From assembly GCA_015709695.1 (NCBI GenBank), contig CP054183.1, forward strand, positions 2,034,992 to 2,098,991: DNA of 64,000 nucleotides. The letters are read 5' to 3'. Positions within the stretch are counted from its first letter, which is position 1; every line of letters begins with the position of its first letter. Under the pieces are notes generated by a model, which saw nothing but the letters and a program-made list of their open reading frames with translations, did no database searches and had not been told where the DNA came from. Below, piece after piece: positions 32,629 to 40,502 of the stretch. Both the position numbers and the translations under genes were made by a program. This DNA comes from Gammaproteobacteria bacterium (GTDB lineage: Bacteria > Pseudomonadota > Gammaproteobacteria > Steroidobacterales > GCA-2729495).

Positions 32629-33315
32629 TCAGAACTTGCTGCCGATATCGAGGAACACGCCGCCGAAGTTCGGCGTGCCGCTGGCTTCATCGAAATCCAG
32701 CCAGCGCTGGTTGTAGCTGGCGCGCAGGAAGCCACCACGGCTGAATTCCCAGCGCACGCCGGCACCCAGGCCGTAGGACAGCGATTCGGCGCTCTTGGTG
32801 TCCACCCAGGTGTCGCAGATGTAGCCCCACCACGGATCCCACCAGCAGCCGGTCTGCGGCGGACCATCGGCGATGTTGGAGTCCACCCAGGTGTAGCCCA
32901 GGTTGGCGCTGACATAGGGCGTCAGCGGACCGTCGATGAAGTGATACGTCAGGTTCGCCGACAGGGCGAAGGTCTCGTACTCGCCCGACAGCTTGCTGGT
33001 GGCCCCGGGAGAACTGGCCGATTTCAGCACGCCCTTGTAGTCGACATTGCTCCAGTTCAGCTCGCCGCCCACCAGCCAGTGGTCGTCGATGTTGTAGCCC
33101 ATGCCGAAGGCGAAGCCCAGGTCGTCGTCGCTGTCGATGGTGGAGCCACCCTTGAAATCGACGGTCTCGCTGAAAATGTAGCGGCCGCCGGCATAGGCCT
33201 CCCAGTGGTCGGCACGGTTGCCGGGCTTGCTGGCACCGAAGGACTGCGCGTCGGCAGTGGCGGCCGTGAAGCAGGCGGCGACGATCGCCAGGAACGGAAG
33301 CAGGTTGTGTTTCAC
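32629..33315 (-). CDS. Outer-membrane beta-barrel protein (opacity/OmpW-like)
   Basis: A 228-residue barrel: signal peptide (VKHNLLPFLAIVAACFTAATADA), strands such as AYAGGRYIFSETVDF, LGFAFGMGYNI, HWLVGGELNWS, TPYVSANLGYTWVDS, LRASYNQRWLDF, ending in FLDIGSKF. An unusual loop with a Cys pair and Trp cluster (GCWWDPWWGYICDTW) is probably disulfide bonded. The start is GTG 33315 after AGGAG; upstream ATGs lack a signal peptide. Terminal Phe fits outer-membrane assembly. Confidence 0.85.
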   Translation of the reverse strand: MKHNLLPFLAIVAACFTAATADAQSFGASKPGNRADHWEAYAGGRYIFSETVDFKGGSTIDSDDDLGFAFGMGYNIDDHWLVGGELNWSNVDYKGVLKSASSPGATSKLSGEYETFALSANLTYHFIDGPLTPYVSANLGYTWVDSNIADGPPQTGCWWDPWWGYICDTWVDTKSAESLSYGLGAGVRWEFSRGGFLRASYNQRWLDFDEASGTPNFGGVFLDIGSKF

Positions 33316-33371
33316 CGGTGTACTCCTGTTGTGTTGTGATGCTGCCGGCAGTGCAGAGGCTGCGGCGATGC

Positions 33372-34079
33372 TCAGGGCGTCGCCTTCGCCACCGCATGGG
33401 CCTCGTCCAGGCGCTTGCGCAGCGCGTCGGCCCAGCGCCGCAGGATGCGGTCCGCCTCGGCGCTGTTGGTCACGCTGGTCTGCCACTGGATCCGCCCCAT
33501 GCCGCGGCTGACACCGCGGTCGATGGCCCGGGCCAGGATCTGCCCGGTGACCGAATCATGCAGCTCCAGGTACAGCGTCATGGCGCCGGAGCCCTCGCTC
33601 AGCGTGTAGCTGCGCCCCGCGCTCATGGTGTCGGGCGCGGTGACATCGAGGTCGATGATGGCCGGGCGCAGCACCAGGACATCCTCCGCCGCGTCCTTGA
33701 CCACGGTGTAGCCACCCTTGTTCTGCAGCTCCTCGGTGAACACCTTGAGGAACTCGGCCGAGAGCCAGCTGCGGATGGCATCCATTTCCTTCGGTGTCAC
33801 GCGGTCGGGACCAAACCGATGGTCCTTGTCCCAGTTCTTGCGGAAGGCCACCGGGCAATCGAGGATGGCGACGCGCTTGTACTGGCTGAAATCCACACCC
33901 GGGCGGACGTAGAGTACGGCGGCCTCCTCCCCCTTCTGGAGTACCAGGCCGTCCTCGGTCTGCTTCGGCAGTTCTTCTTTCGCCAGCGCGGCGGTCGGCA
34001 GGGCAAGGGCGGCAAACGTGGCCATGGCAGCCAGGATGGCGGCGGAAACCACGGCGGACAGACGGCACTGACGGTTCAT
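33372..34079 (-). CDS. DUF3313-type exported protein
   Basis: A 235-residue exported protein with a signal peptide (ending near TAALA). VLYVRPGVDFSQYKRVAI, FTEELQNKGGYTVV and VLVLRPAIIDLDVTAP match the DUF3313 family of periplasmic proteins or lipoproteins of unknown function. No lipobox Cys is seen after the signal segment. It lies between MarC and the OmpW-like gene on the same strand. Confidence 0.8.
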   Translation of the reverse strand: MNRQCRLSAVVSAAILAAMATFAALALPTAALAKEELPKQTEDGLVLQKGEEAAVLYVRPGVDFSQYKRVAILDCPVAFRKNWDKDHRFGPDRVTPKEMDAIRSWLSAEFLKVFTEELQNKGGYTVVKDAAEDVLVLRPAIIDLDVTAPDTMSAGRSYTLSEGSGAMTLYLELHDSVTGQILARAIDRGVSRGMGRIQWQTSVTNSAEADRILRRWADALRKRLDEAHAVAKATP

Positions 34080-34131
34080 GGACTTCTCCCCCTCAGCTAC
34101 GGAATCCGCCGGTATCTTAGCGCGACTCCGG

Positions 34132-34803
34132 TCAGTGGGTCGTGGTCAGCCCGCGGACCAGCTCCTCGATCCCGCCCCACATCACCTGGATGCCGATGCA
34201 GAACAGGAGGAAGGCGGACAGCCGGGCGATGATGGTGGTGCCGGTCGGGCCCACGGCCCGCGCCAGCCGCCCCGAGGAGGCATAGAGCAGGTAGATCAGC
34301 AGGCTCATGGGCACGGCCGTGAGCAGCACCTGGAAGGCGAACAGCACCGGATTGCCTTCGGCGACCCCCCGGGTACCGAGCGCAACCGCGACGGAAATGG
34401 TGCCAGGCCCGGTGGTGATCGGCATGGTCAGCGGGTAGAAGGCCATGTTCTCCACGTCCCGCTCGGCCGAGGCCTGCAGCATCGATTCACGCCCGCTGTT
34501 GTCCTGCTCGGCATTGAGCATCTTCCACGCCGACAGCGCGATGACGATGCCGCCGGCCACGCCCAGCACCGGCATGGAAATGCCGAAGAAGCGCAGCACG
34601 AATATGCCCACCACCATGGACGCCACCAGCGTCGCGAAGCAGAAAATCGCCACCCTGCGAGCCAGGGCGCGGCGCGCACTGCGCGAAATGCCCTGCGTGG
34701 CGGACAGGAAGATGAAGGCGCCACCCAGGGGGTTGATGATGGAGAACAGGGCCGGAAAGGCCAGCAGCACGAAGGCGGCCGATTCGGTGACGAAACTCTT
34801 CAT
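34132..34803 (-). CDS. MarC family inner-membrane protein
   Basis: A 223-residue protein with about six transmembrane segments: FPALFSIINPLGGAFIFL at the start, MPITTGPGTISVAVALG in the middle, and FLLFCIGIQVMWGGIEEL at the end, which are hallmarks of MarC (UPF0056). Members were once linked to multiple antibiotic resistance, but that role was not upheld; the function is unknown. ATG 34803. Confidence 0.93.
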   Translation of the reverse strand: MKSFVTESAAFVLLAFPALFSIINPLGGAFIFLSATQGISRSARRALARRVAIFCFATLVASMVVGIFVLRFFGISMPVLGVAGGIVIALSAWKMLNAEQDNSGRESMLQASAERDVENMAFYPLTMPITTGPGTISVAVALGTRGVAEGNPVLFAFQVLLTAVPMSLLIYLLYASSGRLARAVGPTGTTIIARLSAFLLFCIGIQVMWGGIEELVRGLTTTH

Positions 34804-34869
34804 GGCGGTCCTGTCCGGTCCATCTCCGGATGGCGGAAGCCAAGCATTCTAGCCGTATACTGCCGGCCG

Positions 34870-36075
34870 GTGAGGAACGCCCCGTGGCAACCCGACCGGA
34901 CGCGCCATGTGCCAGGCAGGCGCACCTGCGGCGGTGCCGGGCTCTGCCTGGCAGTCATTTCCGCACTGGCGGCCACCATGGCCGCCCCGGCAGCAGAGCA
35001 GGCGCGGCAAGCCACCACGCCACGCGATGCTGGCGACGGCTGGTTCGACGCCAGCGATTTCCTCGACCATGCCCACGGCTTCCTGCCGCTGGTCACGCCC
35101 ATCACCGAACCCGCCGTGGGCTATGGCGCCCTGGGTGCCCTGGTCTTCATCGACCGCAATGCGCCGGGTGAAGCGACGGGCTATGCACGGCCAGATATCA
35201 CCGCTGTGGGTGGCCTCGCCACCGAGAACGGCACCGGCGGCGTGTTTGCGCTGCACCTGGGCAGCTGGCTCGACGACCGGCTGCACACCATCGCGGGCAT
35301 GGCCAGCACGCATGTCGACCTGGAGTTCTTCGGACTCGGCGGCGATCACGTCAGCGCGGACAACCCGCTGGACTACACCGTGGAAGCACGGGGCGGCCTC
35401 GCCGGCGGCAGCTACCGCTGGGGCACCCTGCCCCTGTGGGTCGGCCTGCGCTACGCGCTGGTGAACACCACGGTTTCGCCGGGCGAGCCGCCGGCGGGAT
35501 TCCCCGGCTTCACGCCCGAGGATCGTGACCTGCGGCTGGGCATGCTGACCCCCACCATCACGCTGGATACCCGCGACAATTTCTTCACGCCTACCCGGGG
35601 CTGGTACCTGGACCTGTCCCCGCAGGTCTTCCGCGACTGGCTCGGCGGCGACCGGGATTTCGAAAAGTGGACGCTGACAGGGTTGTACTACCGGCCGCTG
35701 GGCGCGAACCTGTTCCTCGCCGCCCGCGCAACCGGCAAGACCAGCAGCAGCGGCACGCCATTCTTCCTGCGTCCTTACGTGGCCCTGCGCGGCGTGCAGG
35801 CACTCGCCTACCAAGGCGAGAAGGCGGCGGAAGTCGAGGGTGAGCTGCGCTGGCAGTTTCATCCACGCTTCAGCCTGGCGGGATTTGCCGGTGGCGGCAT
35901 CGCCCGCGGTGGCGATGCCACGCCGGATCGCGAGTCCGAGGTCCTCGCAGGAGGCGCCGGCCTGCGATACCTGGTGGCGAGTCGCTACGGCCTGCACATG
36001 GGCCTGGACCTCGCCCTGGGACCCGACGACCCTGTAATCTACGTCGTCCTTGGCAGTGCGTGGCTGCGACCGTGA
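34870..36075 (+). CDS. Omp85/D15-type outer-membrane surface antigen barrel
   Basis: About 401 residues. Signal peptide (CLAVISALAATMAAPAAEQ), then LPLVTPITEPAVGYGALGALVF and repeated barrel strands, ending with the D15/BamA-like segments LTPTITLDTRDNFFTPTRGWYLDL and RGVQALAYQGEKAAEVEGELRW. It lacks POTRA domains, so it resembles the short 'Bac_surface_Ag' barrels. Start is uncertain: GTG 34870 or GTG 34909, both without a strong Shine-Dalgarno. The next gene overlaps by 4 bp, so both are translated together. Confidence 0.8.
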   Translation: MRNAPWQPDRTRHVPGRRTCGGAGLCLAVISALAATMAAPAAEQARQATTPRDAGDGWFDASDFLDHAHGFLPLVTPITEPAVGYGALGALVFIDRNAPGEATGYARPDITAVGGLATENGTGGVFALHLGSWLDDRLHTIAGMASTHVDLEFFGLGGDHVSADNPLDYTVEARGGLAGGSYRWGTLPLWVGLRYALVNTTVSPGEPPAGFPGFTPEDRDLRLGMLTPTITLDTRDNFFTPTRGWYLDLSPQVFRDWLGGDRDFEKWTLTGLYYRPLGANLFLAARATGKTSSSGTPFFLRPYVALRGVQALAYQGEKAAEVEGELRWQFHPRFSLAGFAGGGIARGGDATPDRESEVLAGGAGLRYLVASRYGLHMGLDLALGPDDPVIYVVLGSAWLRP

Positions 36076-36992
36076 CCGGAATACGACGCTTTGCGATGGC
36101 GGTCTGCGCCGCAGCCCTGCTGGCCGACATGCAGCGCGCAGACGCCGCGCCAGCCCGGGAATCCGCCCCGGCCGATCCGGCAGCGCCGGCCATGGCCAGC
36201 CCGGATGCGGGCGACGCTGAGCGCTGGTCATCCTTCCTTCCCCTGATGGCGGATGAAGCGCGCATGCGCGGTTACGACCTGCCGTTGCCTTTCGGCGCGT
36301 CTGCCATCTACAACTACCTCGAGCGGGACATCGAGGTCACCGACCTCGGCATCGGCATCGACGGTGCAGCCGTGCAAAGCGTGAGCAACTACGTCGAACT
36401 CGGTTCCACCAGCCGCGTCAACGTGGTGCTGGCCCGGTTCGACGTCTGGATCCTGCCTTTCCTCAACCTTTACGCGCTGCTCGGCGATATCGACAACACC
36501 TCGACCACCCATGCCCTGGTGACGATTCCCCTGCCCGGTCCCGGCCCGGGTATGCGCAGCTTCGAATTCGCCGGCAAGACCAGCCTCACCGGCATGGTGG
36601 GTGGCGGCGGGCTGACGGTGGCGGCAGGCTACAAGGAGTTCTTCCTGATGGCCGATGCCAACTACACGCAGACCGATATCGGCTTCGACGACAGCTTCCG
36701 CGCGCTGGTGGTATCGATGCGCTCCGGCTGGAACGGCCGGGTGCGCAACATGCCGGTACGGGCGTGGGCAGGGCTCATGTACTGGGACACGCGCAACATC
36801 GCCCGATCGACCGTGGAGGTTCCCGGCGTCGGCAGCATCACCTTCGAGGCCGACCAGGGGCCGAAAAATCCCTGGAATCCGTCGGTGGGCGCCTCCGTGG
36901 GCTTCACCCCGCACTGGGAAGGCATGGCCGAGTACGGCTTCAACTTCGACGACGTGAAGGTGTTCCTGGCCGGCGTGGCCTACCGGTTCTGA
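36072..36992 (+). CDS. Exported probable outer-membrane protein, coupled to the D15 barrel
   Basis: A 306-residue protein beginning at GTG 36072, which overlaps the upstream stop (GTGA); GTG 36060 is an alternative. Signal peptide (IRRFAMAVCAAALLADMQRADA), then long alternating strands (VNVVLARFDVWILPFLNLYALLGD; GGLTVAAGYKEFFLMADANYTQTD) and terminal YRF, suggesting a barrel. I do not recognise the family with confidence. The coupled position implies it works with the D15-type barrel. Confidence 0.7.
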   Translation: MTGIRRFAMAVCAAALLADMQRADAAPARESAPADPAAPAMASPDAGDAERWSSFLPLMADEARMRGYDLPLPFGASAIYNYLERDIEVTDLGIGIDGAAVQSVSNYVELGSTSRVNVVLARFDVWILPFLNLYALLGDIDNTSTTHALVTIPLPGPGPGMRSFEFAGKTSLTGMVGGGGLTVAAGYKEFFLMADANYTQTDIGFDDSFRALVVSMRSGWNGRVRNMPVRAWAGLMYWDTRNIARSTVEVPGVGSITFEADQGPKNPWNPSVGASVGFTPHWEGMAEYGFNFDDVKVFLAGVAYRF

Positions 36993-36994
36993 CC

Positions 36995-37030
36995 GCCAGG
37001 ACGCCTCCCCCGATGGGGAGGCGTCCTGGC
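36995..37030. terminator. Perfect 16-bp hairpin between convergent genes
   Basis: GCCAGGACGCCTCCCC (36995-37010) pairs with GGGGAGGCGTCCTGGC (37015-37030) around CGAT. It lies 2 bp after one stop and 6 bp before the other. Probably a shared terminator despite having no T run. Confidence 0.75.
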
Positions 37031-37035
37031 GCCAT

Positions 37036-37674
37036 TCAGGGCTGGCTACCGGCTGCCACCGGCTCCACGCTGATGGCCAGCGCTTCGGTGTAGGTGAGCT
37101 CGACCATGTCGCCTTCCTTCAGGCCGCGCGCGAAGGCCTGGCCTTCCGGCCGCTGGACCTCGATGACACGCTGCAGGCCATCGTCGCCGTAGAACGACAC
37201 GACCTTGCCGTCGTTGGCGACGCTGACGATGGTGACGGGCACGGTGACGCGCTGGCCAACCGCAGCGCCCGGCATGGCGCCTTCGGGCGCGCGCTCGGCG
37301 GCCAGGTCGATGGTCGGCGAGTCCGGCGTTTTCGCCGTGCTGATCCTGGCGCCGATGGCCTCGTAGTATCGGGCCACCACATGGTCGCCAACCTTGAGCT
37401 GGGGCAGGTTGCGCACCTGGTCGCCGACCTCGATGGTGACCACCTCGCCGTTGTCTGCCTTCAGCGTGACGAGGCGCTTCTCCAGGTTGATGGCCTCGAC
37501 CACGGCCCTTTTCTCGACGATGTTCTCGACCGTGACCGGCGCGGGCTGGGCCGGGGCGGGCGACGCGGCCTCGGGCGCCGGGGGCGGCGCCTGGGCTGAT
37601 TCGGCAGGCGGCTTGCCGCCGCAGGCGGCCAGCAGCACGACGGCAGCGGCCGACAAGGCAATGGATCTGTTCAT
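37036..37674 (-). CDS. Lipoprotein of unknown function
   Basis: A 212-residue lipoprotein: signal peptide MNRSIALSAAAVVLLAAC with lipobox LAAC, a Pro/Ala-rich linker (residues ~20-45), then a beta-rich domain (KRAVVEAINLEKRLVTLKADNGEVVTIEVGDQVRNL) that resembles small periplasmic proteins carrying an OB-like fold. The second half (VTIVSVANDGKVVSF) repeats that pattern. ATG 37674 is used because the lipobox follows it. It is 35 bp downstream of an AraC-type regulator on the same strand. Confidence 0.8.
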   Translation of the reverse strand: MNRSIALSAAAVVLLAACGGKPPAESAQAPPPAPEAASPAPAQPAPVTVENIVEKRAVVEAINLEKRLVTLKADNGEVVTIEVGDQVRNLPQLKVGDHVVARYYEAIGARISTAKTPDSPTIDLAAERAPEGAMPGAAVGQRVTVPVTIVSVANDGKVVSFYGDDGLQRVIEVQRPEGQAFARGLKEGDMVELTYTEALAISVEPVAAGSQP

Positions 37675-37709
37675 GGGGGTAATCTCCAGTGGCTGGTTGG
37701 GAGGTGCGA

Positions 37710-38759
37710 TCATCGGCCCCCGGCGGGTCCGGCGTGCAGGCCATCGCGGTAGCGCCGCGGGCTGGCACCGTACCACCGGCTGAAGGCCCGGGAGAAGCTG
37801 CTCTGGTCGGCGAAGCCCAGCAGGTAGGTGACCTCGCCCAGCGACAGGCGCCGATCGGCCAGGTAGCCCTCGGCCAGGGTGCGCCGCGTGGCTTCCAGCA
37901 ACTGCCGATAGCTCAGGCCCTCGTCCTGCAGCTGGCGTTGCACGGTGCTGACGCCACGATCGAGGCGCCGCGCGATCTCCTCCAGGGCGGCATCCCCCGA
38001 GGGCAGCAGCTGCACCAGCAGGTGGCGGACCTCGGTGGCCAGCGGGCTCAAGCGCATGCCCTGCAGGTAGCGCTCGGCCTCCAGCGTGGCGGTACGCACC
38101 ACCTCGCTCTCATGCCCGACCAGGATCGTGTCGAGCTGCGCGGCGCTGAAAGCCATGGCATCCGTGGTCTCGCCGAAGCTCACCGGGCAGGCGAACAGGC
38201 GCTGGTACGCGCCGCTGCGGGTGGTGTCGCCGTGGCGCAGACGCAGTGCCGCGGGCGCAAACGCCGGCCGCGTCACCATGCGGGCCAGGGTGACGACGGC
38301 CGCAAACAGCGCGTCCACGATCACCGCAGGCTCGAGCAGCAGCTTCGCCGGATACTCGAAGTGCAGCCAGGCCGGATCGGTGTCGGTATCGAGCCGCAGC
38401 TGGTGCGGCTGGGTGCTGATGACGTGACTGTAGCGGCACAGGCGCTGCAGGGCCTCGCGCAGGGTGCCGCTGGCCATCCAGGTGACGCCAAGCACGCTGA
38501 AAGTCACGGGACGGATGTGCTCGCCGGCGCGCAGCCCGAAGCCGGCGTCGCCCGTCGTCCGGACCGCCCCCTGCCAGAGGCGCTGCATGGCTGCCGCCAC
38601 CGAGCGACCCCGGGGCGCGTGCAGCCCTGCCTCGTCCAGACCCGCCGCCGCCAGCACCGGCGCCGGATCCTGGCCGTAGGCCTCACGCAAGGTGTCGGCG
38701 ACGACGCGCGCCACCGACGTCAGCGTCGTGGGTTCCGGCAATACGGGAGTCTGGCTCAT
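37710..38759 (-). CDS. AraC-family transcriptional regulator (arabinose-binding-like N-terminus)
   Basis: A 349-residue regulator. The N-terminal ~220 residues match the Arabinose_bd domain (LGVTWMASGTLREALQRLCRYSHVIST), the layout of OruR/ArgR-like AraC regulators. The C-terminal two-helix-turn-helix domain is clear: EEIARRLDRGVSTVQRQLQDEG and LGEVTYLLGFADQSSFSRAF, then YGASPRRYR. The ligand is unknown. ATG 38759 is chosen because upstream residues lack homology. It may control the following lipoprotein or the divergent aldolase gene. Confidence 0.93.
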   Translation of the reverse strand: MSQTPVLPEPTTLTSVARVVADTLREAYGQDPAPVLAAAGLDEAGLHAPRGRSVAAAMQRLWQGAVRTTGDAGFGLRAGEHIRPVTFSVLGVTWMASGTLREALQRLCRYSHVISTQPHQLRLDTDTDPAWLHFEYPAKLLLEPAVIVDALFAAVVTLARMVTRPAFAPAALRLRHGDTTRSGAYQRLFACPVSFGETTDAMAFSAAQLDTILVGHESEVVRTATLEAERYLQGMRLSPLATEVRHLLVQLLPSGDAALEEIARRLDRGVSTVQRQLQDEGLSYRQLLEATRRTLAEGYLADRRLSLGEVTYLLGFADQSSFSRAFSRWYGASPRRYRDGLHAGPAGGR

Positions 38760-38807
38760 GCAGGGCGAATTGACGCAAACCCGGGGTGAAACCACAAGTG
38801 GGACGTG

Positions 38808-38888
38808 CGTAAATGGTGCCTGCGTAAATCGTAAATGGTGCCTGACATATTTTTTCTGGCGTAAATGGTGCCTGACATATTTTTTCTG
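38808..38888. repeat. Tandem REP-like repeats between araC-type gene and aldolase
   Basis: Two identical 28-bp copies at 38831-38858 and 38861-38888 (GTAAATGGTGCCTGACATAT then TTTTTCTG), preceded by a shortened copy at 38809. The core GGTGCCTGACATATTTT is the same as in the left flank of the RAYT gene. Confidence 0.88.
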
Positions 38889-38941
38889 CCTGGATGGGCC
38901 ATGCTACGCTACGCCAGTCAGTGTCCCTGTAGCTCCGCCCG

Positions 38942-39745
38942 ATGACCGCAGTCCGCCGCCCGCCCAATGCCGTCAAGCGCCGCCTGAGTGCCGGCGAGGT
39001 GGCCGTCGTCACCGCCGGGCACTCCGGATCGGCCGATACCATCGACCTCATGGGCAGCCTCGGCCTCGACGGCTTCTGGATCGAGGGCGAACACGGGCCG
39101 CTCAGCTGGGAGCGCCTCGGTGACCAGTCCCGCGCCGCCGACCTCTGGGGCATGTCCGCGCTGGTGCGGGTGTCGCGGCTCGATGCCTCGCTGATCGTGC
39201 GCGCGCTCAGCCTCGGCGCCCACGGCATCGTCGTCCCTGGCGTGCGCACTGCGGACGAGGCCCGCGCGATCGTGCGGGCGGTGAAGTTCGCGCCGGTCGG
39301 CGAACGCGGCGTCACCCTCGGCCGGCGGTCCTACGGTCAGCCGCAGTTCCTCCACGAGGAAAACGCGCAGACGGTCGTGGTCGTGCAGCTCGAGGACCCC
39401 GAGGCGCTGGCGAATGCCGAGGCAATTGCCGCCGTCGAGCACCTCGACGTCGCCATGGTCGCGCAGAACGACCTCGCGCAGTCCATGGGTCATCTCGGCA
39501 ACCCCGGCCATCCGGAGGTACAGCGCGCCATGGCCTCGACGCTGTCGCGCATCGCCGCGCTCGGTCCCGGCCATGCCGTCGCCGGGGCGAACATCGCGCG
39601 GGCCGCCGATGTGGCCGCGACACTGGCGCTCGGCGTGCGTTTCCTCTACGCCAGCTACGACGCCTGGCTGGGCGCCGCCGCCCGCGACTACCTCGGCGCC
39701 GTCCGCAACGCGCCTGCTGCACGGAAGCCGGGCGACAAGGCCTGA
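38942..39745 (+). CDS. HpcH/HpaI aldolase family protein
   Basis: A 267-residue class II aldolase/citrate lyase-type TIM barrel. Family pieces: DGFWIEGEHGPLSWERL (metal-binding region), ALVRVSRLDASLIVRALSLGAHGIVVPGVRT (substrate loop and Pro), EDPEALANAEAIAAVEHLDVAMVAQNDLAQSMG and GAN near the end. It should cleave or form a 2-keto-3-hydroxy acid with a divalent metal, but the exact substrate is not readable. The start is ATG 38942. It lies just after the REP repeats. Confidence 0.9.
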   Translation: MTAVRRPPNAVKRRLSAGEVAVVTAGHSGSADTIDLMGSLGLDGFWIEGEHGPLSWERLGDQSRAADLWGMSALVRVSRLDASLIVRALSLGAHGIVVPGVRTADEARAIVRAVKFAPVGERGVTLGRRSYGQPQFLHEENAQTVVVVQLEDPEALANAEAIAAVEHLDVAMVAQNDLAQSMGHLGNPGHPEVQRAMASTLSRIAALGPGHAVAGANIARAADVAATLALGVRFLYASYDAWLGAAARDYLGAVRNAPAARKPGDKA

Positions 39746-39852
39746 CGCGAACGCCCGGTGCTCCGGCACCGGGGCAGGCCATGGATTCGCCACCGTCATG
39801 GCGTTGCCGACCAGTGGGCGGCAGGCAACCACAACATCAAGGGAGCATCCCC

Positions 39853-40431
39853 ATGCCGAGCACGACGACAACCCGGACCTTCCTGGGCCTTGCGCTGGCA
39901 TTGGCGTCCGTGGCCTGGATGCCGACGGCCCCGGCCGCGTCCAAAGAGGAGGAGCGCGCTGAGGTGCGCAAGATCTCCAACGAGACCCTGGACAAGCTCT
40001 ATGCAGCGCAACCGGCAGCACGGGCCGCCGTGAAGAAGTCCGCCGGCTACGCGGTCTTCAGCGCCTTCGGCACCAAGATATTCGTGGCCGGCGGCGGCGC
40101 TGGTGAAGGCATCGCAGTCAACAGCAAGACCAGGGCCATCACCTACATGAAGATGGTGGAAGTGCAGGCCGGTCTCGGCATCGGCGTGAAGAAGTTCCGG
40201 CTGGTGTGGGTCTTCGAGAAGAAGGCGGACCTCGATGCCTTCATCGACTCCGGCTGGGAGCTGGGCGCGCAGGCGACCGCCGCCGCGAAGGCCGCCGACA
40301 AGGGCGATGCCTTCGCCGGCGCCATGTCGGTGAAACCCGGCGTCTGGCTCTACCAGATCACCGACGACGGCCTGGCCCTGGAGCTGACCGCCAAGGGAAC
40401 CAGGTACTACAAGGACGACGACCTGAACTGA
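39853..40431 (+). CDS. SYLF/YSC84-domain exported protein
   Basis: A 192-residue protein with a signal peptide (residues ~8-28, ending PAAS), then a YSC84-like actin/lipid-binding SYLF domain (VKKSAGYAVFSAFGTKIFVAGGGAGEGIAV; YMKMVEVQAGLGIGVKKFRLVWVFE). Bacterial members are periplasmic or outer-membrane-associated lipid-binding proteins of unknown role. ATG 39853 follows AAGGGAG. It is 107 bp after the aldolase and convergent with the phosphoketolase gene. Confidence 0.88.
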   Translation: MPSTTTTRTFLGLALALASVAWMPTAPAASKEEERAEVRKISNETLDKLYAAQPAARAAVKKSAGYAVFSAFGTKIFVAGGGAGEGIAVNSKTRAITYMKMVEVQAGLGIGVKKFRLVWVFEKKADLDAFIDSGWELGAQATAAAKAADKGDAFAGAMSVKPGVWLYQITDDGLALELTAKGTRYYKDDDLN

Positions 40432-40502
40432 GCCGGGGCGGGCAAGCCGCCTGCACGATCCTCGTCGGCCAGTGCCTGGCGTCCGCCGTCCGCGCCACGG
40501 AC

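Noticed and set aside
34078-34869. Plus-strand extension of the D15 barrel gene over marC
   Set aside because: The ~264 extra residues are antisense to the well-conserved MarC protein and lack a signal peptide.
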